Positions 50,283 to 59,207 of a stretch of 64,000 bases of DNA are shown piece after piece. Position 1 is the stretch's first letter; each line of letters opens with the position of its first letter. Made by a program: the position numbers and the translations under genes. Under the pieces are notes generated by a model. The model had not been told where the DNA came from, did not search any database, and worked only from the letters and a program-made list of their open reading frames with translations. Source of the stretch: Bacteroidales bacterium (GTDB lineage: Bacteria > Bacteroidota > Bacteroidia > Bacteroidales > ML635J-15); contig QKHS01000041.1 in NCBI GenBank assembly GCA_003249955.1, positions 124,001 through 188,000 of the forward strand, read 5' to 3'.

Positions 50283-51068
50283 ATGACTGCATTTGAAAAA
50301 ATCTCTTTTCCCGGAGTTAAGAAAGTTATTGTTGTGGCATCTGGAAAGGGAGGAGTCGGAAAATCAACAGTATCTGTAAATTTATCTGTAGCGTTGGCAA
50401 GACAGGGGCACAAAGTTGCTTTGGTGGATGCGGACATTTATGGACCATCAATACCGAAGATGCTTGGAATAGATAATGAAAGGCCGTTAGTTTCCACGTC
50501 CGGCGAAAAGGAAATAATGCTTCCTGTCGAAAAATTCGGTGTTAAGATAATGTCAATAGGTTTTTTTGTTACCAAAAGCCAGGGATTAATCTGGAGAGGG
50601 CCGATGGCAGCAAATGCCATGACTCAGCTTTTTGAAAATACTCAATGGGGCGATATAGATTATATGATTGTTGACTTTCCTCCGGGAACCGGAGATATAC
50701 AACTTACAACAATACAGAAAATCAATCTGGCGGGAGTAATTCTGGTAACAACACCTCAGGAGATAGCGTTGAATGATGCAAGAAAAGCGGCATCAATGTT
50801 TCTTAATCCCGATCTGAATGTCCCTCTTCTTGGTGTTATTGAAAATATGTCATGGTTTACACCTAAACAACATCCTGACGAGAAATATTATATCTTCGGA
50901 AAGGATGGAGGAGCAGTTCTTGCAAAGGAATTGAACACAAAACTGCTGGGTCAGATACCTTTGGTTGCAGAAGTAGGAGAACTTGCCGAGAAAGGGCATA
51001 GCGTCTTTGGTCAGACAGATCAGGCTGTTATTAAAGCATTCGAAAAAATTGCCGAAGATAATATGTAG
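50283..51068 (+). CDS. Mrp/ApbC/NBP35 family Fe-S carrier ATPase
   Basis: A 261-residue Mrp ATPase: Walker A VASGKGGVGKSTVS, DADIYGPSIPKMLG, IWRGPMAANAMTQLF, MIVDFPPGTGDIQLTT, LVTTPQEIALNDARKA and GVIENMSWF. The usual CxxC that follows ENMS in ApbC is absent (ENMSWFTPKQHPDEKYYIFG), as I recall for Bacteroidota homologues. It lacks the N-terminal DUF59 domain of housekeeping Mrp, which fits a cluster-specific paralogue like MrpORP. Confidence 0.92.
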   Translation: MTAFEKISFPGVKKVIVVASGKGGVGKSTVSVNLSVALARQGHKVALVDADIYGPSIPKMLGIDNERPLVSTSGEKEIMLPVEKFGVKIMSIGFFVTKSQGLIWRGPMAANAMTQLFENTQWGDIDYMIVDFPPGTGDIQLTTIQKINLAGVILVTTPQEIALNDARKAASMFLNPDLNVPLLGVIENMSWFTPKQHPDEKYYIFGKDGGAVLAKELNTKLLGQIPLVAEVGELAEKGHSVFGQTDQAVIKAFEKIAEDNM

Positions 51069-51093
51069 ATTTATAATTGTACTTTTTTTAAAG

Positions 51094-51159
51094 TCAGGTT
51101 TGGATTTTTCGTTCAGGCAACATGCCCTGTAATGATTAAGAAGAACCTGATTTTTTTTA
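51094..51159 (+). terminator. Probable branched terminator at the end of the cluster
   Basis: Outer arms tcaggtt (51094-51100) and aacctga (51144-51150) enclose an inner hairpin caggca/tgccctg (51113-51128) and are followed by eight T. Confidence 0.55.
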
Positions 51160-51163
51160 TATT

Positions 51164-51691
51164 CTATCTCAGTTTTTTACAAATTTCCCATAAGGCTATT
51201 CCACCACTTACAGAAACGTTAAGAGAGTGCTTTGTCCCGTATTGCGGAATCTCCAGACAATAGTCACAGATATCAATTATTTCCTGATTTACACCGTTAA
51301 CTTCGTTACCCAGAATCAAGGCAATTTTTTCGTCAGTAGCAGGATTAAAGCTGGTAATGTCAATACTCCCTTCTGCAATTTCAAGAACTGCAATTTTATA
51401 TCCTTTTGATTTTAGTTCAGTAACTGCGGTCATTGTGCTTTCGTAATATTTCCAGCTTACTGTTTCTGTTGCCCCTAAAGCAGTTTTTTGAATATCGCGG
51501 TGTGGGGGAGTTCCGGTAATTCCGCATAAATATACAGCTTCGCAGGCAAAAGCGTCGCAGGTGCGGAAAACAGCTCCGGTATTGTGATGAGACCTTATAT
51601 CATCAAGTACTGCTATTACCGGTAATTTTACAATCTCTTTATATTCTTCAGGACTTAAACGTCCTATTTCGTCTATTGGTAATTTTCTCAT
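51164..51691 (-). CDS. TrmH/SpoU family RNA methyltransferase
   Basis: A 175-residue SPOUT methyltransferase: VLDDIRSHHNTGAVFRTCDAFACEAVYLCG (motif 1), ALILGNEVNGVNQEII (motif 2) and LEIPQYGTKHSLNVSVSGGIALWE (motif 3 with the catalytic knot). It lacks the L30e-like N-terminal substrate domain of RlmB, so it is of the short TrmH/TrmL type; tRNA or rRNA 2'-O-methylation. Two bp after the M20 gene, so probably co-transcribed. Confidence 0.92.
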   Translation of the reverse strand: MRKLPIDEIGRLSPEEYKEIVKLPVIAVLDDIRSHHNTGAVFRTCDAFACEAVYLCGITGTPPHRDIQKTALGATETVSWKYYESTMTAVTELKSKGYKIAVLEIAEGSIDITSFNPATDEKIALILGNEVNGVNQEIIDICDYCLEIPQYGTKHSLNVSVSGGIALWEICKKLR

Positions 51692-51693
51692 AT

Positions 51694-52869
51694 TTAAATA
51701 TTCATTGCCAGAAATGCCATTAATCCTACCGAATGAACAAATGCTTCTTCATCCAGATCAAATTCTGAATTGTGGAGCCCGATATTACCTTTCCCGTTTC
51801 CTGATATTCCCATTCTGTAGAAAACTGCGGGAATTTCTTTACCGTAATAAGCAAAATCTTCGGCAGTCATTCTTAATTCCATATTTTCGATGCTTTCGGC
51901 AGGCAAATATTCTCCTGCAATTTCAATCACTTTTTTTGTAAGTACAGGCTCATTATAAACGCTTGGGTATCCGTCTCTGATTTCAAGATTTGCCGTGCAT
52001 TTGTTTGCTTTAGCCACCCTCTCTGCTATTTCTTTCAGATTTATTTTTATCTGTTTACGCAAGTCTTCGTCAAAAGTCCTCATTGTTCCGTCAGCCGATG
52101 CAACAGACGGAATAACATTTAAGACTCCGTCTGCAATCAGTCGTCCGAAAGCAATAATAAACGGCATATCAGACTTAAGGCCTTTTTGCATTTCTTTTAC
52201 TTCGTGAATAAAATCAACGACTGCTAAAACAGTATCGCTTCTTTTTGCAGGTATAGCAGCATGTCCGCCAGTACCTTCGAATTTAACATATAGTTCATCA
52301 GTAGCAGCCATAAGATAGCCGGGAGCAAAACAAAAATGCCCTGTTTTCATTTCCGGTAAAACATGCTGTCCGATTATTTTTTTAATATCATATTTCTTTA
52401 ACAATCCTTTTTCAACCAGAATTTTTGCTCCTCCCGGAATTTTTTCTTCTGCCGGTTGAAATACCAGAATTATCCGGCCGTGAATATGTTGTCTTAGTGT
52501 TTGCAGAATTATGGCCGTTCCCAAAAGTGATGCCGTGTGTGCGTCATGTCCGCAGGCATGCATCAAACCCGGCTTTTGAGATTTGTATTCACATGAGTTG
52601 ATCTCATTTATCGGTAAAGCATCAATATCTGCACGTAAGCCTGTTGTCTCGCCGGGTAATCCGCCTTCAATTATTCCGATTACTGTGTTTTTACCAAAAC
52701 TTTCGTCATAATTGATGCCGTTTTCAGAAAGTATGTGTTTGATATAAGCAGCAGTTTCAAACTCTTCAAAAGCTAATTCAGGATTTGTGTGAATATGCCT
52801 TCTTATTTCAATAACTTTAGCATGTATGTCTTTGCTCAGTTTTTTTATTTCCTGTTTATAGTCTGTCAT
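51694..52869 (-). CDS. M20 family amidohydrolase (IAA-Leu hydrolase/carboxypeptidase type)
   Basis: A 391-residue zinc amidohydrolase: IRRHIHTNPELAFEE, LRADIDALPI, HACGHDAHTASLLGTA, FQPAEEKIPGGAKILVEKGLL, GQHVLPEMKTGHF and MTAEDFAYY. Those histidines, aspartates and glutamates are the metal and catalytic ligands of subfamily M20D. It cleaves N-acyl-amino acids or small peptides; the exact substrate is not predictable. Precedes the TrmH gene. Confidence 0.93.
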   Translation of the reverse strand: MTDYKQEIKKLSKDIHAKVIEIRRHIHTNPELAFEEFETAAYIKHILSENGINYDESFGKNTVIGIIEGGLPGETTGLRADIDALPINEINSCEYKSQKPGLMHACGHDAHTASLLGTAIILQTLRQHIHGRIILVFQPAEEKIPGGAKILVEKGLLKKYDIKKIIGQHVLPEMKTGHFCFAPGYLMAATDELYVKFEGTGGHAAIPAKRSDTVLAVVDFIHEVKEMQKGLKSDMPFIIAFGRLIADGVLNVIPSVASADGTMRTFDEDLRKQIKINLKEIAERVAKANKCTANLEIRDGYPSVYNEPVLTKKVIEIAGEYLPAESIENMELRMTAEDFAYYGKEIPAVFYRMGISGNGKGNIGLHNSEFDLDEEAFVHSVGLMAFLAMNI

Positions 52870-52900
52870 TATTAATTATTTAGCTTACAGATTACTGAAA

Positions 52901-53269
52901 TTATTTACCCAGCAGCATTTTTATTCCTGCCAGAATAATAAATATTGCAAAAATCTTTTTTAAAATGTCATCCGAAAGATTTATTGCAAGCTTTGACCCG
53001 AAAAAACTGCCGATAAAAAATGTGACAGCCAGAATAGATGCATATTTAATATTTATATGTCCGGCTTTGTAGTAATTTATAAATGCCAGAAGGCCTACAG
53101 GAAGTAACATAAATGCAGTACTTGTGCCCTGAGCCTGATGCTGTGTCATACCAAAAAAGAAAATTAATGACGGAATTACAACAATACCTCCTCCGACTCC
53201 GAACATTCCGCCCATCATACCTGTAATAAGTCCTATCGCAATTAATATTATCAAATCATTCATTTTCAT
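52901..53269 (-). CDS. TauE/SafE (TSUP) family permease, single-domain form
   Basis: A 122-residue membrane protein with four helices and the TSUP N-terminal motif GLITGMMGGMFGVGGGIVVIPSL. Classical TSUP proteins are about 250 residues with two such halves; this is one half and probably works as a dimer. The short gene seems intact, not truncated, with a natural C-terminus (ILAGIKMLLGK). Transports small anions such as sulfite or sulfonates in characterised cases; substrate unknown. The second ATG at 53263 is also possible. Confidence 0.85.
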   Translation of the reverse strand: MKMNDLIILIAIGLITGMMGGMFGVGGGIVVIPSLIFFFGMTQHQAQGTSTAFMLLPVGLLAFINYYKAGHINIKYASILAVTFFIGSFFGSKLAINLSDDILKKIFAIFIILAGIKMLLGK

Positions 53270-53334
53270 TAGTTTAAATTATTTGACTGATGTTTATTCA
53301 GCCGGTTGTAACATATATGGTTTTTAAATTTGTT

Positions 53335-56300
53335 TTAAAAATCTGTACTCAGCGATAAATAGAACATTCTTGGTTGAATGACATTGTTGTCAATTCCCCA
53401 TGCCCAGTCTGCACGTATAAAATAACCCAAAAGTTTGCTTCTTACACCAAAACCATAGCCTGAAACAACAGGGAAATTATCGTTGTGAATAATTACAGTT
53501 ACAGGATAGTTGTCGTAATAATCGTTTTCGTAAGCATTGTCCCCGCTGAAAGGGTTAAGTCCGCTCCATGCGCTGCCGATATCAAAGAATCCTATGACCT
53601 GGAAGTTTTTGAAAAAACTGTTGTTTATCGGGCTTTTATAAATGTATGAGATAACAGGAAATCTTAATTCTGCATTTACAACTGCAAAGTTTGTTCCGTT
53701 GCGTATGTTTTGGGAGAATCCGCGCAGATTTGTTGCCACAGCCTGGTAAACATAATTTATATCAGGGTCTATTTTAATATCGGGATTAAAAGTAGGTGTT
53801 TTTGATGACAGATTTATCCAGTTGTCCATTCCTCCGAGATAGTAAATAAGTTTTGCGCTCCCGAATGATACGCTTGTTGCAAATCTTGCAGCAAAAATAA
53901 AGTTTTTGTGTATCGGCTGATAATAACGTAAATCACCTCCGAGAACAAATAAATCAGTTTTGCTTTTATCTATTTGTTTGTATGCTTCGCCAAATACCTT
54001 AAGTCTGGTTCCTGACAAAATATTTGTAATTAATTCTTTGGTGTTATCAAAAATATATTCACCTTTAATTCCGCCCCAATAATCATATTCATTCCCGGCA
54101 ACCAGACTTTGGTAATCAATGGACAGATATGAGTCCTGATTCTGGCGCAGATTTGCAGTAAACTGAAAAGCGTCAACCTGAGAAAGAGGGTACCTTAAAA
54201 TATAAAAAGCTTCGTGAGTAAAAGTCTTAACATAATAATCCCCGAGATAATTGTTAAGAACCTGACGATGCAGGATCAGTTGTTTATTCCAGCGCTTTTT
54301 AAGATTCTCAAAACCAAGCAGATATTCATTACTGTCAAAATTTCCCGAAAATCTGAAGCCTGCTGTAATTCTGTAATCTTCGAACATGTCAGAAGTCCCT
54401 ACTTTAAAAATAGCATTAAACCCGGGATTAAAATAAAAGGCAGAGCCTGTAAATTTCTGGTATGAATTGCTTAAAAAACCGAAATCAACCTGACTTACCA
54501 GATAATTCGTGTAAAATGTCGTATGGTAACGGCTGGTTCGTGGTTCTTTGGCATTTCCGGCTGCATCATATTCTTCATTGTTGCTTTTTACAGTCTCCAG
54601 TAGTTTTGGCTCAAAATTATAATTATTAATATTGACAATATATGCGTCAGGATTTGCAGGAACATTGTTAATGCTGTCGCTTTTTTGCTCAGTTTGCTCA
54701 GGAATTTGTTTAACATCCTGTTTATCAATATCTTTTTCGAAAGCTTTTCTTACAGTAGTTTTTTCGGCATTGCTTATCTTTGCCGGTAACTTTTCGTTGT
54801 AAATCAGTCTGTATTTATAATCGGATAAATACAGCATAGTGTTTGCCGGACTGAATTTATCAGGGTTATATTCCAGAATATTATTTTTATAATTTGTAAG
54901 CTGATTTTTGTCCAGAAAGAATCTGTAATGTGTTACAGTGTCTATAAAGCTTATTGCAGAGTCTATCTCAGCACTGTAGAGGTTTTTTATCCCGCTTTCG
55001 TCAGAAAGATAAGTATAGGTTTTGTTTTTTAAATCGGGAAATTCTTCATGCACATACTCAGATTCGGTTACCTGTTCAATTTCTTTTGTTTTTACGTCAT
55101 AAATAAAAATATCGCAGTACTTCTGTGTAGGCACAATGTTGTTTCTTCTGCTGCCGAGAACTTCTCCTTTCCGTTTTGAACTAAAGACGATTTGTTCAGA
55201 TCTGTTAACATACATGGGAGAGTAGTCATCAGCATTGTCCTGAGTAATATTTACAAGTGTATTTGCAAGAATGTTAAATATGAAAATATCGGATTGGCCG
55301 TTGTTGAAACCTGCAATAACAAGGCTTAGTCCGTCATGGGAATAATCAAAAGAGTTTACTTTTTCCAGAGCCGCCATTTCAATTTCTTTTATCTCTTTGG
55401 TTTCCAGATTGTAGGTAGTGTAATATATCTGGCCTTTTTTCTCTATCATAAACCCCAACATTTTTCCGGAAGGGTGCCATTTTATGACAGGGTAGGAGTA
55501 ATCAGTTATCTGGTCAAGTTTGTGCTCTCTTTTAAAAATAACAGAAGTCTTTCCGGTTGGTAAATCTTTAATTTTAATCCGGTATTTTCCCTGGTTGTTT
55601 TCTGCCCATGCTATTTTGTCTGCGTTATTGCTGTATTGTATCTGATAATATTTTATATTTTTCTTAGACCTTTTATTCTCGGTTATTCCTTCAGGTTCCT
55701 GAGTTTTAAATCCGTAAGACTGATATTGAATTTTGTAATAATCAGTCATGTCTTTTTGCAACATTGCCATTGAAATTCCCAAAACATAGAGAAATCCGCT
55801 TTCCGGATTCTTTGTAACACGGGTAAGGTAAACAATGTTAGGGATTACCTGTTCGCCGTACGTTCTGGCTACATAGTTCCATATCGCATGGCCTGCAATT
55901 CCGGCATCTTCTCCGCTAAGTTGGTTAAAATTGTCAAATTTGCCGGCATTAATAGCATTACGGGTCATGTTTTCGGCATCGGAATTCCATTCTTCGGAAC
56001 AGAATTTCAGTAATCCGTCAACATACCACTCCGGGATACTGATTAAAGTGCTGTTCGCTAATTTTGATGAAAAATCTGAACCATAAAGCAGTTCATTAAG
56101 AAAAATATTGGCAACTGCTGTTTTTATTTGTTCTTCGAGACTGCTCATGTCGCCTTCGATAAACAAAAACGCGATATTATCAACTACTTTTGTAACTCCT
56201 CCTATATTGTATTGCTCGTCTCCTGTATTAAGTCCGATATTACTTTGTCTGAAATCGGAAAGATTCTGATAAATGACAAATACAATACGTTGTTTCAACT

Positions 56301-56553
56301 GGTGCTCAAAAAAAACGGCTGATTCGCTTATAGCTTTGTTTGCAATTGTTGCGGTGTTAAGAGCAACATCTTTACTGCCGGCATAAAAGTAAGTGTCAAA
56401 TTCCTGAAAACGGAAATAGTACCATTCGAATTCATCAAACTGAACACGGTTCTTTCCGAACTTCATCTGATGCCCGTTATAAAACTGAGCAGACACATCT
56501 GCAGATATGTATGTCAGTAAAAAAACAAGTAATATTTTTACAATTCTTTTCAA
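53335..56553 (-). CDS. Outer membrane protein: degenerate gluzincin head, TolB-like propeller, surface-antigen barrel
   Basis: A 1072-residue exported protein (signal peptide ending SADVSAQ). The N-terminal 260 residues resemble Peptidase_MA-like gluzincins, but the HExxH position reads NIFLNELLYG and the downstream motif is IPEWYVDGLLKF, so it is probably inactive. A PD40/TolB-like propeller follows (about 290-560, with repeats such as KIAWAEN, LSLVIAGFNNGQSDIFIFN, QIVFSSKRKG). The C-terminal 370 residues form a Bac_surface_Ag-type barrel (LRGFSQNIRNGTNFAVVNAELRFP...FYLSLSTDF). It probably sits in the outer membrane with the propeller in the periplasm. Function unknown. Confidence 0.82.
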   Translation of the reverse strand: MKRIVKILLVFLLTYISADVSAQFYNGHQMKFGKNRVQFDEFEWYYFRFQEFDTYFYAGSKDVALNTATIANKAISESAVFFEHQLKQRIVFVIYQNLSDFRQSNIGLNTGDEQYNIGGVTKVVDNIAFLFIEGDMSSLEEQIKTAVANIFLNELLYGSDFSSKLANSTLISIPEWYVDGLLKFCSEEWNSDAENMTRNAINAGKFDNFNQLSGEDAGIAGHAIWNYVARTYGEQVIPNIVYLTRVTKNPESGFLYVLGISMAMLQKDMTDYYKIQYQSYGFKTQEPEGITENKRSKKNIKYYQIQYSNNADKIAWAENNQGKYRIKIKDLPTGKTSVIFKREHKLDQITDYSYPVIKWHPSGKMLGFMIEKKGQIYYTTYNLETKEIKEIEMAALEKVNSFDYSHDGLSLVIAGFNNGQSDIFIFNILANTLVNITQDNADDYSPMYVNRSEQIVFSSKRKGEVLGSRRNNIVPTQKYCDIFIYDVKTKEIEQVTESEYVHEEFPDLKNKTYTYLSDESGIKNLYSAEIDSAISFIDTVTHYRFFLDKNQLTNYKNNILEYNPDKFSPANTMLYLSDYKYRLIYNEKLPAKISNAEKTTVRKAFEKDIDKQDVKQIPEQTEQKSDSINNVPANPDAYIVNINNYNFEPKLLETVKSNNEEYDAAGNAKEPRTSRYHTTFYTNYLVSQVDFGFLSNSYQKFTGSAFYFNPGFNAIFKVGTSDMFEDYRITAGFRFSGNFDSNEYLLGFENLKKRWNKQLILHRQVLNNYLGDYYVKTFTHEAFYILRYPLSQVDAFQFTANLRQNQDSYLSIDYQSLVAGNEYDYWGGIKGEYIFDNTKELITNILSGTRLKVFGEAYKQIDKSKTDLFVLGGDLRYYQPIHKNFIFAARFATSVSFGSAKLIYYLGGMDNWINLSSKTPTFNPDIKIDPDINYVYQAVATNLRGFSQNIRNGTNFAVVNAELRFPVISYIYKSPINNSFFKNFQVIGFFDIGSAWSGLNPFSGDNAYENDYYDNYPVTVIIHNDNFPVVSGYGFGVRSKLLGYFIRADWAWGIDNNVIQPRMFYLSLSTDF

Positions 56554-56637
56554 ATTTCTGCAAAAAATAATGGCTGCAAATTACAAAAAATATTTATTTA
56601 TTCCTTTTTTTTCTGCGTTAGGTTTAATGTCTTTTTC

Positions 56638-56645
56638 TATCTTTG
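56638..56645 (+). promoter_or_regulatory. Promoter -7 element (TATCTTTG)
   Basis: Exact match 24 bp before the ATG at 56670, which argues for that start over 56643. Confidence 0.5.
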
Positions 56646-56669
56646 TTACAACATTATAAAAGCAATAAC

Positions 56670-57992
56670 ATGAAAAAGATACTTTTAGTTTTTGTCTGTG
56701 CAATTTTTTTTACAGGAGCTTTTGCTCAGAATCAGGATTCGGTACCTAAAAATGTTAAAACAGGCTGGAATTTCGGCCTTTTACCTGTAGTCTCATACAA
56801 TTCTGATTTAGGTTTTCAGTATGGGGTTCTTACAAATTTTTATAACTATGGAGATGGCTCAACTTTTCCGAAATACAAACATTCTATTTATGCTGAGGTA
56901 AGCAGATATACCAAAGGATCCGGTATTTATAGGCTGTTTTACGATTCAGAGTTTTTAATCCCTAAAATACGATTGACGGCAGACTTATCTTATTTGCCCG
57001 ATCAGGCTTTGGATTTCTTTGGTTTTAACGGCTATGATGCTGTTTATAACCCTGATTTTAAAAACGATACGTCAGCAGATTATCGTACCAGAATGTATTA
57101 TAAACATCAGAGAAATATCTTAAGATTTAAAATTGATTTTCAGGGAGGAACAGGCGTTAAAAATCTTAATTGGGTTTTGGGATATAATTTTATGGATATT
57201 GAAATCGGGTCTGTTCCGATAGACAAATTAAACGAAGGGAAAGATTCTGCGGAAATGCTGCCGGCAGTAAACAGTTTGTATGATGATTATCTGGACTGGG
57301 GGATAATTTCTCCGCGTGAAGCAACAGGAGGAATCCATAATAGTGTAAAAGCAGGACTTGTTTATGACTCACGGGATAATGAGCCATGCCCGATGAAAGG
57401 TATCTGGTCCGAAGTGGTTTTATTTAACAGTTTCAGTAAGGATTTTACATTTGGCAAATTTGCAGCAACACACCGTCAGTATTTTACAATTATTCCTGAG
57501 GATTTGTCATTTGCTTACCGTGTAGGTTATCAGGGAATAGTTTACGGAGAAGCACCGTTTTATTTATTACCTTATATGATTTATTCATATATGCCGTCTT
57601 CAACTGTTGACGGTTTGGGCGGAAGCAAGTCTGTACGCGGAATGATCAGAAATCGCACGGTAGGGACGGGGATGGCTTTTGCTAATTTTGAATTCAGATA
57701 TAAGTTTGCAAGATTCCGGTTTATAGGTCAAAACTGGTATGCCGCATTAAATCCGTTTCTGGACGGAGGTATTGTTGTTCAGAAAGTACATATTAATAAA
57801 ACGGGAATTCCTAATACTGTGGATCAGTCACAATATTTTTCGGATGATGCAGAAACATTCCACTGGACTTATGGCTGCGGATTGCATTTGTCAATGAACG
57901 AAAATTTTGTTATCGCTGCCGACATTGGATTGCCGGTTAATAAAGCGGACGGTAAAATGGGCGTTTATATCGGAATGAACTGGTTGTTTTAA
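56670..57992 (+). CDS. BamA/TamA-related outer membrane beta-barrel protein
   Basis: With the ATG at 56670 (MKKILLVFVCAIFFTGAFAQ) the protein has 440 residues and no POTRA domains. The barrel is of Bac_surface_Ag type: KAGLVYDSRDNEPCPMKGIWSEV and VDGLGGSKSVRGMIRNRTVGTGMAFANFEFRYKF with the VRG-x motif of Omp85 proteins, ending in aromatic GVYIGMNWLF. Without POTRA it is not BamA itself; such short barrels are common in Bacteroidota with no known role. It diverges from the propeller-barrel gene. Confidence 0.87.
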   Translation: MKKILLVFVCAIFFTGAFAQNQDSVPKNVKTGWNFGLLPVVSYNSDLGFQYGVLTNFYNYGDGSTFPKYKHSIYAEVSRYTKGSGIYRLFYDSEFLIPKIRLTADLSYLPDQALDFFGFNGYDAVYNPDFKNDTSADYRTRMYYKHQRNILRFKIDFQGGTGVKNLNWVLGYNFMDIEIGSVPIDKLNEGKDSAEMLPAVNSLYDDYLDWGIISPREATGGIHNSVKAGLVYDSRDNEPCPMKGIWSEVVLFNSFSKDFTFGKFAATHRQYFTIIPEDLSFAYRVGYQGIVYGEAPFYLLPYMIYSYMPSSTVDGLGGSKSVRGMIRNRTVGTGMAFANFEFRYKFARFRFIGQNWYAALNPFLDGGIVVQKVHINKTGIPNTVDQSQYFSDDAETFHWTYGCGLHLSMNENFVIAADIGLPVNKADGKMGVYIGMNWLF

Positions 57993-57998
57993 AATAGG

Positions 57999-58150
57999 CC
58001 GGAAGTCTGAAGACGGGAGACCGAAGACTAAAAAAAAATCATTTGCTTCGGCAAATGATTTTTTTTATTTTAGATCGTAGCTTTTTAACGGTTCTGGGTC
58101 TTATTATGACTTAACATTTTCAGACTTCCGACTCCGGTCTTCCGTCTTCG
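57999..58150. repeat. GGAAGTCTGA / GAAGACGG-type repeat arms flanking a terminator
   Basis: Left arm 57999-58028, right arm 58120-58150. GGAAGTCTGA (58001-58010) is exactly inverted at 58120-58129, and GAAGACGGGAGACCG (58009-58023) is inverted at 58135-58149 with one mismatch. The arms are GC-richer than the rest and look like an intergenic repeat family. Confidence 0.7.
58031..58066. terminator. Bidirectional terminator with cTTCGg tetraloop
   Basis: Perfect 16-bp stem (58031-58046 with 58051-58066), eight A at one end and eight T at the other, TTCG loop closed by C-G. Serves the BamA-like gene and the convergent serA. Confidence 0.95.
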
Positions 58151-58152
58151 TT

Positions 58153-59073
58153 TTAGTTAACTTTGTACTTCATGTCTCCGTTTTCCAGGAAAGCAATAAT
58201 CTGATTGATTGCAGCAATACCGGCATTTATATTGGCTTCTTCGGTTTGAGCACCCATCTTCTTTGGTGTAAAGAAGAATCTTCCGCTGAATTTTTCTTCA
58301 AAAACATGAGCACAATCAGGAGCAATGTCAGATAAATATCTGAAATCATTTCTTTCTGTCATAATTGCCAGAAGATCATCTTCGTGAATAACTTCTTTTC
58401 TTGCAGTATTTACTAAAACAGCACCTTTAGGCATTACAGAAAGCAAATCTTTATTGATTGACTTTTTGGTTTTTTCGTTAGCCGGGATGTGTAAAGAAAC
58501 GTACTGGCATTTTTTGTAAAGTTCTTCAACAGAATGAACAGGAGTAATTCCGTCGGCTTCGATATCGCTGTCTTTTAAAAACGGATCGAATGCAAAAAGT
58601 TTCATGCCAAATCCTTTTGCAATTTGAGCAACATATTTACCAACATTACCATAGGCATGTATTCCCAATGTTTTACCTCTTAACTCACTACCTGTTTTAC
58701 CATCGAAACCACCTCTGGCACTGTAAACCATCATGCCGAATGCTAATTCTGCCACAGCATTTGAGTTCTGACCCGGAGTGTTCATAGCAACCACACCTTT
58801 TTCTGTTGCGGCAGAAAGGTCGATATTATCGTATCCGGCACCTGCTCTTACAACTATTTTAAGATTTTTTGCAGCATTCATTACGTCTCTGTCTGCAATG
58901 TCACTTCTTATGATCATGGCATCAACATCGGCAACAGCTTCGAGCAATTGCTCTTTACTTGTGTACTTTTCGAGTTTAACAACTTCGTATCCGGCATTTT
59001 TTCCAATAGATTCAATGCTTTCCACAGCTTCTTTAGCAAATGGTTTGTCAGTTGCAATCAATACTTTTTTCAT
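58153..59073 (-). CDS. serA: D-3-phosphoglycerate dehydrogenase-like D-2-hydroxyacid dehydrogenase
   Basis: A 306-residue NAD-dependent D-2-hydroxyacid dehydrogenase: VVRAGAGYDNIDLSAATEKGVVAMNTPGQNSNAVAELAFGMM, GKTLGIHAYGNVGKYVAQIAKGFGM, VSLHIPANEKTKKSIN and VLVNTARKEVIHEDDL with the active-site Arg. It lacks the C-terminal ACT domain, as in Bacteroidota serA proteins. The usual catalytic His (TPH-x-GA) is replaced: FFTPKKMGAQTEEAN. First step of serine synthesis is the likely role; serC is not adjacent. A textbook promoter lies upstream. Confidence 0.87.
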   Translation of the reverse strand: MKKVLIATDKPFAKEAVESIESIGKNAGYEVVKLEKYTSKEQLLEAVADVDAMIIRSDIADRDVMNAAKNLKIVVRAGAGYDNIDLSAATEKGVVAMNTPGQNSNAVAELAFGMMVYSARGGFDGKTGSELRGKTLGIHAYGNVGKYVAQIAKGFGMKLFAFDPFLKDSDIEADGITPVHSVEELYKKCQYVSLHIPANEKTKKSINKDLLSVMPKGAVLVNTARKEVIHEDDLLAIMTERNDFRYLSDIAPDCAHVFEEKFSGRFFFTPKKMGAQTEEANINAGIAAINQIIAFLENGDMKYKVN

Positions 59074-59109
59074 ATCTCAAGATTTAAATTTTTACATTAT
59101 TATTTCTAA

Positions 59110-59140
59110 CAAAGATATTTAATACTAAATGATTTTCAAA
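59110..59140 (-). promoter_or_regulatory. Consensus promoter of serA
   Basis: On the minus strand TTTG (59137-59140), 19 bp, TATCTTTG (59110-59117): exact Bacteroidota consensus, 36 bp before the ATG. Confidence 0.8.
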
Positions 59141-59207
59141 GTCTTAAAATATATTTTTAAGCAGGTTTGTTGTAATATTTGTATTTTTGAATTTAAAAAA
59201 TCTGGTT

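Noticed and set aside
52901-53269. Truncated TauE pseudogene
   Set aside because: The half-length form has intact ends and is a known size class.
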